Origin: Gammaproteobacteria bacterium
GTDB taxonomy: Bacteria; Pseudomonadota; Gammaproteobacteria; Pseudomonadales; Pseudohongiellaceae
Length of the DNA: 64,000 bases
Direction: 5' to 3'
NCBI GenBank assembly: GCA_002706685.1
Contig: PALV01000023.1
Location: 35,719 to 99,718 of the forward strand
Numbering within the stretch: position 1 is the stretch's first letter; every line of letters starts with the position of its first letter. Made by a program: the position numbers and the translations under genes. This document shows, in pieces, positions 59,671-64,000 of the stretch. The notes beneath the pieces were generated by a model, which was given only the letters and a program-made list of their open reading frames with translations, had not been told where the DNA came from and did not search any database.

Positions 59671-62298
59671 CTACAAGCCATCCAAAAAACTAGTAATCTC
59701 TGAAATGACATCTTCTTTATTAGTTAAAAATAGCGAATGGCCTGCATCGTACAGAACTATAGACTTAGAATTTGAAACACCTTCCGAAAATTTTCTAATT
59801 TGAATTTGTTTTCTCTTTGTCTCTACTTCGTACAGAGCTTGTATTGCCGCAAGTGTTGCAGGGTCCCCTGAATCATACCAAGGCTGCAACAGCGAATCTG
59901 CTGAGCTTGGCATCGCAAACAACGCCAATGCTGGCACTTTAATCGACTCGTAGTTTGGAGACATTAAGTTCTGCGTTATTGCCCCCAGTACCAATGGATT
60001 GGCTCTTGATCGGCCGGAGTCAACATCGAAACTAACCATAATTTCTCCTTCAGGTAATTTCCCATCTAAACCCATTCTTTCCATATAATGTCGTGCGCGC
60101 TGGTAGGAAGAGAAATCTCCCGGTAAAGGAGGTGGTGGGGGCGGTAAAGCAAGGCGATGCTCCACGGATAGGCCTTCTCTACCATCTATTGCAGCCCTGT
60201 CATAAGCTGCATCAAGGTATATAAGCCCATCAAGCCCTTCTGGATTGGTACTAGCTATATAATTCAGTTCTTCGCCTGCAATTGAGTGACCAACTAAAAT
60301 GTAATTGTCAATGTGAAGGGTATTAATAACACTTAATATATCCTCAGACAGTCTCTCTATAGAATATCCGGTACTTGGACTCGATGAGTTGCCAAATCCT
60401 CTTCGTGTTATCCCTAGAACCCGAAACTCCTGAGCTAGATTCGGCGCAATATCGTCGAATACATGTGCAGTTGCACCTAACCCCGCTAATAAAATTAGTG
60501 TACGCGGGGCTTCCTCGGTGCCTTTATACTCCCATTCCAGTACTTCAAGTTGCACTTGGTCCTCGACGGTTACCATACTTGCCTGATGGGGAGAGTCGTC
60601 TTTCCAGGTCACCTCCGATCTCGCCACTAATTCGTTCCCTTTTGGAGAATGGCAAGCTTCTTGGCCATGTCCAATTACTCCATTGGCACCTGCTTGCTTA
60701 TAAATGAAGCGCTTCTGGTCATATGCTGATACCAGCACTTCAGAGAAATCAATCATGTTTGCGTTGGAAATTACTACTTTATACTTTTTCCCACTTAGAA
60801 TTTCTAAGCCACTAGGCCGATAGCTTGGATAGTTGCTATCCACGCGAGTGGCAGAAATTCCCGGTATTTCGGCAGATATCAATGAGGGTTGAACACCATT
60901 CTTTATGCATTCGACAACAACTTCACTCCGGTTGGAATTAGCAGAAGCAGTGCAATGCCCCAGTCCTGGGTAGTACTGTTGGGGATCATCTATCGGAACA
61001 AAATGTGAGACCGGTGCAAGTACGGCGAGAGAATAATCTATAGTTAGCTCTACGCCCTGCAGTGCTGATAAACGGTTGTATTCATCTTCACTAACAAGCC
61101 ATTGATGACCTAGAGCATTACTCTTTGCATTTACTCTATTGGCTCGCCAGGAGGGTGACGCTCGGAGTCTCTTCTCAGCCGCTTCACGTCCAGCAGAGTA
61201 AGTGGCAAACGCTTTCAGCGGTATAACTCTCCAATTCACGCGATAATGACGACCCGTAGTTGGGGATATCACCTCCTCGTAAAGATCTGCGCGATTTTTA
61301 GTGAGAGTTGAGAACGCAATCGCCCCCTCCCCGACAGTATTAAGTATTCCCTTTGACCAATATTGACCCGCATCAACTTCGCCGCTAAAAACGTAGTCTC
61401 CGCTGCTTGATATCTCCAGCTTTGAATGTGGGAAGCAGGAATATTGATGGTCCAAGACTACATATTCCTCAATCCATTCACCTTCTGCATCGTTTGTTGC
61501 CTGCTGTTGAATTGCAAAGACTGCATCCCACTTCAATAGTGCCTCGGGAGGGAAATAAATCAACATGGAGACCAATGTTCCGACGCTAAGAATCAAAAAC
61601 CCAAGCTTTAAATTTCGATATCTGTAGACTGACCAGTAAACTGCAAAGGTTCCAATCACGAACAGCAAGGTAAGTGTAATGAATTGTAACCACTCCATTC
61701 CTCCAAAATCTCCAACCCCATCCAGCCCATCTATATAGTTCAAAGGATTACTTTCAAGGAACGGCCCAAATCCGAGGCCGGGCAACGATACAACAAATAC
61801 TATTACAAGAACGACGGCAAGGCTTTTGACGATATTTTCAGTCAAGAATGCAGCGATAAATATAGCGGGGAAAAAGACTAACATGCCAGGGTCGGTTATT
61901 ATTTTCGCATCAGCGACAGATGCTTGGAATGTATAACCGGAGAGTAGATTGAATAACACTCTTGAGACTATCGTAGGTAACACTGCCACTACGAGTACTA
62001 AAGAAATCTTGGCTAGAATAATACACGCAGGTGAGAGGGGACGAGCTAGCCAGTCATGCTTCAAGCTTTTGGCAGGATCTAGTTGAATAACCGAGATGGA
62101 AAGGAGGCTTAATATCAGAAAATTAATCAGAAATGTATAGTTGACAATCAATTGGAGCGCTGCGTTGTCCGAGCTCAAGTTCAGATATTCTAGAGCTGGC
62201 CCTATCAGAAAAACTCCAGTACAAAATAAGATCATCCACTTCAATGAATAAAAGTCTTTCTCAATTACTGAATATGTAGATAATAAATGTTCTTTCAC
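59671..62298 (-). CDS. Fusion of ABC-2-type permease and alpha/beta hydrolase
   Basis: An 875-aa protein. Residues 1-260 hold about seven membrane helices (for example WMILFCTGVFLIGPALEYL, LIVNYTFLINFLILSLLSISVI, SLAVVLVIVFVVSLPGLGFG) of ABC-2 permease type. Residues 260-600 are a soluble, cysteine-containing periplasmic region (GYY/GLGH segments, unrecognised). From about 600 on is an alpha/beta hydrolase: LILLAGLGATAHVFDDIAP, ITRRGFGNSSSP, nucleophile elbow GHSIAGEE with S672, and catalytic H854 in YDAGHSLFLT. With seven helices the hydrolase would face outwards. A run of prolines (ALPPPPPPLPG) separates hydrolase subdomains. Both halves appear intact. Next to an ABC ATPase remnant, 10 bases away. 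Confidence 0.85.
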   Translation of the reverse strand: MKEHLLSTYSVIEKDFYSLKWMILFCTGVFLIGPALEYLNLSSDNAALQLIVNYTFLINFLILSLLSISVIQLDPAKSLKHDWLARPLSPACIILAKISLVLVVAVLPTIVSRVLFNLLSGYTFQASVADAKIITDPGMLVFFPAIFIAAFLTENIVKSLAVVLVIVFVVSLPGLGFGPFLESNPLNYIDGLDGVGDFGGMEWLQFITLTLLFVIGTFAVYWSVYRYRNLKLGFLILSVGTLVSMLIYFPPEALLKWDAVFAIQQQATNDAEGEWIEEYVVLDHQYSCFPHSKLEISSSGDYVFSGEVDAGQYWSKGILNTVGEGAIAFSTLTKNRADLYEEVISPTTGRHYRVNWRVIPLKAFATYSAGREAAEKRLRASPSWRANRVNAKSNALGHQWLVSEDEYNRLSALQGVELTIDYSLAVLAPVSHFVPIDDPQQYYPGLGHCTASANSNRSEVVVECIKNGVQPSLISAEIPGISATRVDSNYPSYRPSGLEILSGKKYKVVISNANMIDFSEVLVSAYDQKRFIYKQAGANGVIGHGQEACHSPKGNELVARSEVTWKDDSPHQASMVTVEDQVQLEVLEWEYKGTEEAPRTLILLAGLGATAHVFDDIAPNLAQEFRVLGITRRGFGNSSSPSTGYSIERLSEDILSVINTLHIDNYILVGHSIAGEELNYIASTNPEGLDGLIYLDAAYDRAAIDGREGLSVEHRLALPPPPPPLPGDFSSYQRARHYMERMGLDGKLPEGEIMVSFDVDSGRSRANPLVLGAITQNLMSPNYESIKVPALALFAMPSSADSLLQPWYDSGDPATLAAIQALYEVETKRKQIQIRKFSEGVSNSKSIVLYDAGHSLFLTNKEDVISEITSFLDGL

Positions 62299-62308
62299 TT
62301 TATTTATC

Positions 62309-63055
62309 CTATTGCAGTGAATTTCGCTTAGACTTAATAAGTGACTTACTTATTTCTCTCAAGTTCATGGGCTGAGTTTCAAACGTCACAGCTCCGAATC
62401 TTCGGAGTAATTTTTTATTCAGATCTTCTTGACCTTGATAGTCAGACTCCAGGAATCTCAATAGATGCCCAGTAATCTCCGGGAATAGCCAGCTTTCTGG
62501 TAATCCGTGCGAGATATCTTTTTCAGCCGACAACTTAACGCGCACTTCTCTAAACCTGGATTTGAGAGATTCGATCGACTCTTGAAAATATAGAGTGCCT
62601 TTGTCCATAAACGCTATGTGCGTCGTAAAATACTCGATTTCTGACAGTTCGTGAGATGAGATTACGATTGTTGTTTCATCAGCTTGCTGAAGCAAGCCAT
62701 CCACTACCTCATCCCGTGTCAAGGTATCCATGCCTGTAAGCGGCTCATCGAGTAGTAGCACCTTCGGTCTAAAGGCTAAGCCTGCGATTAATACGGTTTT
62801 CATTCTCATTCCGTGAGAAAGCTTGTTAATCTCTCTGTCCAGAGGGAGTTCAAGCTGTTTTGTAAGGCTGTTTGCAAATCCATGATCCCAGGATTTATAT
62901 AATCTCTGCAGATAACGCAAATATTGAGCAATTGTTAATTTGTCGGGGATCACCTGATTTTCTGATACGTATCCAATATTGTTGTAATCATCATATTTTA
63001 AGGATCTGCTATCCTTTCCTAGAATTTTCGCAGCTCCTGAGTCCGGTCGTATCAC
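62309..63055 (-). pseudogene. ABC transporter ATPase, 5' end lost to an IS insertion
   Basis: The remaining 248 codons encode the later part of an ABC ATPase: INKLSHGMRMK (signature, LSHGM variant), KVLLLDEPLTGMD (Walker B), ISSHELSEIEY (switch His). Walker A is missing: upstream of the GTG at 63055 the frame still reads T-I-L-R-T-L-I-N-V-I-R, the sequence that normally follows the G-K-T-T loop, then meets a stop (63104-63106). The loss coincides with the IS256-type element to the right. Without Walker A it cannot hydrolyse ATP, so the operon is likely impaired unless another ATPase substitutes. Confidence 0.85.
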
Positions 63056-63085
63056 ATTTATTAATGTACGGAGAATTGTTGGAGT

Positions 63086-63901
63086 TATAACTGAATCTGG
63101 TGTTCAGGGAGGTTGAAAAGAAGCGACGTATCTGGTTGATTTGTTGTCGCCAAACAAGTCAATCAACACGAGGAATACGCCGCTATGGACAAGAGTAACG
63201 TTGTTGGGTTTGCAGGTCGAGAGAAGATTGCCGATCCGTTGACACAATTACTTCGTCAAGGTGCCCGAGAATTGATTCAACAGGCCGTAGAAGCCGAGTT
63301 GTCAGAGTATTTACAACAATTCACAGAACGACGACTGGAAGATGGCCGTGCCGCAGTTGTGCGCAATGGCTACCAGCCGGAGCGCGACATTCAGACGGGA
63401 GTTGGACCCGTGACGGTCAAGGTACCTAAAATTCGCGCCAAAGATGGTAAACCGGTCACCTTTCGCTCAGCGCTGGTACCGCCGTATGTGCGCAAGACGC
63501 GTTCGCTGGAGGCTGCTCTGCCGTGGCTGTATCTGAAAGGCGTCTCGACGGGCGAGATGGACAATGCATTGCAAGTGCTGGTGGGCCCCGAAGCCAAAGG
63601 TTTGTCCGCCAGTACCGTGGCACGGCTGAAACGTCAGTGGGCGCAGGAGTATACCGCCTGGCGACAATCTCGGCTGGACAGGGATCGTTGGGTGTATCTG
63701 TGGGCTGATGGTATCTACAGTGGCCTGAGGGCCGAGGATACCAAGCTGTGTGCGCTGGTGATCATTGGTGTTAATGAACGCGGTCAGAAGCATTTTTTGG
63801 CCATTGAGGACGGTGTTCGCGAGTCGACACAGAGTTGGCGTGAGGTGTTGCTTGATCTGAAAGCCAGGGGAATGAATACACCCAAACTGGCCGTTGGTGA
63901 C
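63086..63901 (+). mobile_element. IS256-family insertion sequence, interrupted (left part)
   Basis: The left boundary is estimated from where homology to the ABC ATPase ends (about 63085-63090); the right boundary is the start of an IS3-type element at 63902. Contains most of the transposase N-terminal half. Terminal inverted repeats could not be paired because the right end is out of the window. Confidence 0.7.
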
Positions 63902-63904
63902 TGA
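63185..63904 (+). pseudogene. IS256/Mutator-family transposase, truncated by IS3 insertion
   Basis: The 239 codons cover the N-terminal half of a transposase of about 400 aa: QLLRQGARELIQQAVEAELSEYL, VRNGYQPERDIQTGVGPVTVKVPKIR, GVSTGEMDNALQVLVG, and WADGIYSGLR, with the first catalytic Asp of the DDE triad. Reading ends NTPKLAVGD then TGA, where the TGA belongs to the end of the inserted IS3-type element. Native homologues continue with G-A-L-G-F-W. Non-functional as it stands. Confidence 0.9.
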
Positions 63905-64000
63905 ATCGCTACCAGTTTAATAGACACCTTTTAGCGTTACAATGAAGCTAAATGGAGGTGTCCATGTCGGGCAAACGATATACCGAGCAATTCAAAGTAG
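63902..64000 (+). mobile_element. IS3-family insertion sequence, left end (partial)
   Basis: Begins TGAATCGCTACCAGTTTAAT, the TGA-starting left terminal repeat of IS3-group elements, inserted in the IS256 transposase gene. Continues out of the window. Confidence 0.7.
63964..64000 (+). CDS. IS3-family transposase OrfA, first codons (partial)
   Basis: Twelve codons, MSGKRYTEQFKV, match the very conserved N-terminus of IS3-family OrfA proteins (K-R-Y-T-x-E-F-K). GGAGGTG precedes the ATG by about eight bases. Truncated by the window edge. Confidence 0.8.
   Translation, partial: MSGKRYTEQFKV

Overview
The window looks like chromosomal DNA of an aerobic, probably marine or aquatic gammaproteobacterium. 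The evidence is a TonB-dependent receptor, many exported hydrolases, a Tat-exported molybdenum hydroxylase, DUF3718 and DUF2007 proteins, sigma-54 regulators and dense coding of moderately high GC. The species cannot be named from the sequence alone. No rRNA, tRNA or CRISPR array was recognised.

Layout. 1-13.6 kb: end of a TonB receptor, a secreted beta-lactamase-fold esterase, an SDR with a tiny DUF2256 protein behind it, a GNAT acetyltransferase next to a histone-deacetylase-like amidohydrolase, a diguanylate cyclase, a membrane-anchored matrixin protease, and housekeeping or accessory enzymes. Among the latter is a 165-aa protein carrying a block almost identical to the alpha-tubulin GTP-binding signature. 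13.7-15.6 kb: a HipB/HipA-type toxin-antitoxin operon preceded by an array of four operator-like palindromes. 15.7-34.7 kb: secreted and metabolic genes, including an M61 peptidase, two exported RidA proteins, esterases, a GH43-like propeller protein, a TetR regulator divergent from a two-subunit molybdenum hydroxylase, and several small conserved unknowns.

34.9-58.7 kb is the most coherent system. Two paralogous export modules each combine a MacB/FtsX-type ABC transporter, an HlyD-type adaptor, and an NtrY-like kinase with an NtrC-like sigma-54 activator. In module A (34.9-42.9 kb, all minus) the order is adaptor, ATPase, permease, regulator, kinase, TPR protein. In module B (46.2-58.7 kb) one ATPase, three large permeases and one adaptor run leftwards, and regulator plus kinase run rightwards from the same intergenic region. 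I see near-consensus -24/-12 (sigma-54) promoters directly in front of both transporter operons, which ties the regulators to their neighbours. Repeated TGGGA/TCCCA elements lie at enhancer distance in module A and recur as a long palindrome in front of the esterase gene between the modules.

59.1-64 kb is an AT-richer, probably acquired patch. It holds an ABC ATPase that has lost its Walker A end, an ABC-2 permease fused to an alpha/beta hydrolase, and a small membrane protein. An IS256-family element interrupts the ATPase gene, and that element is itself interrupted by an IS3-family element running off the right edge.
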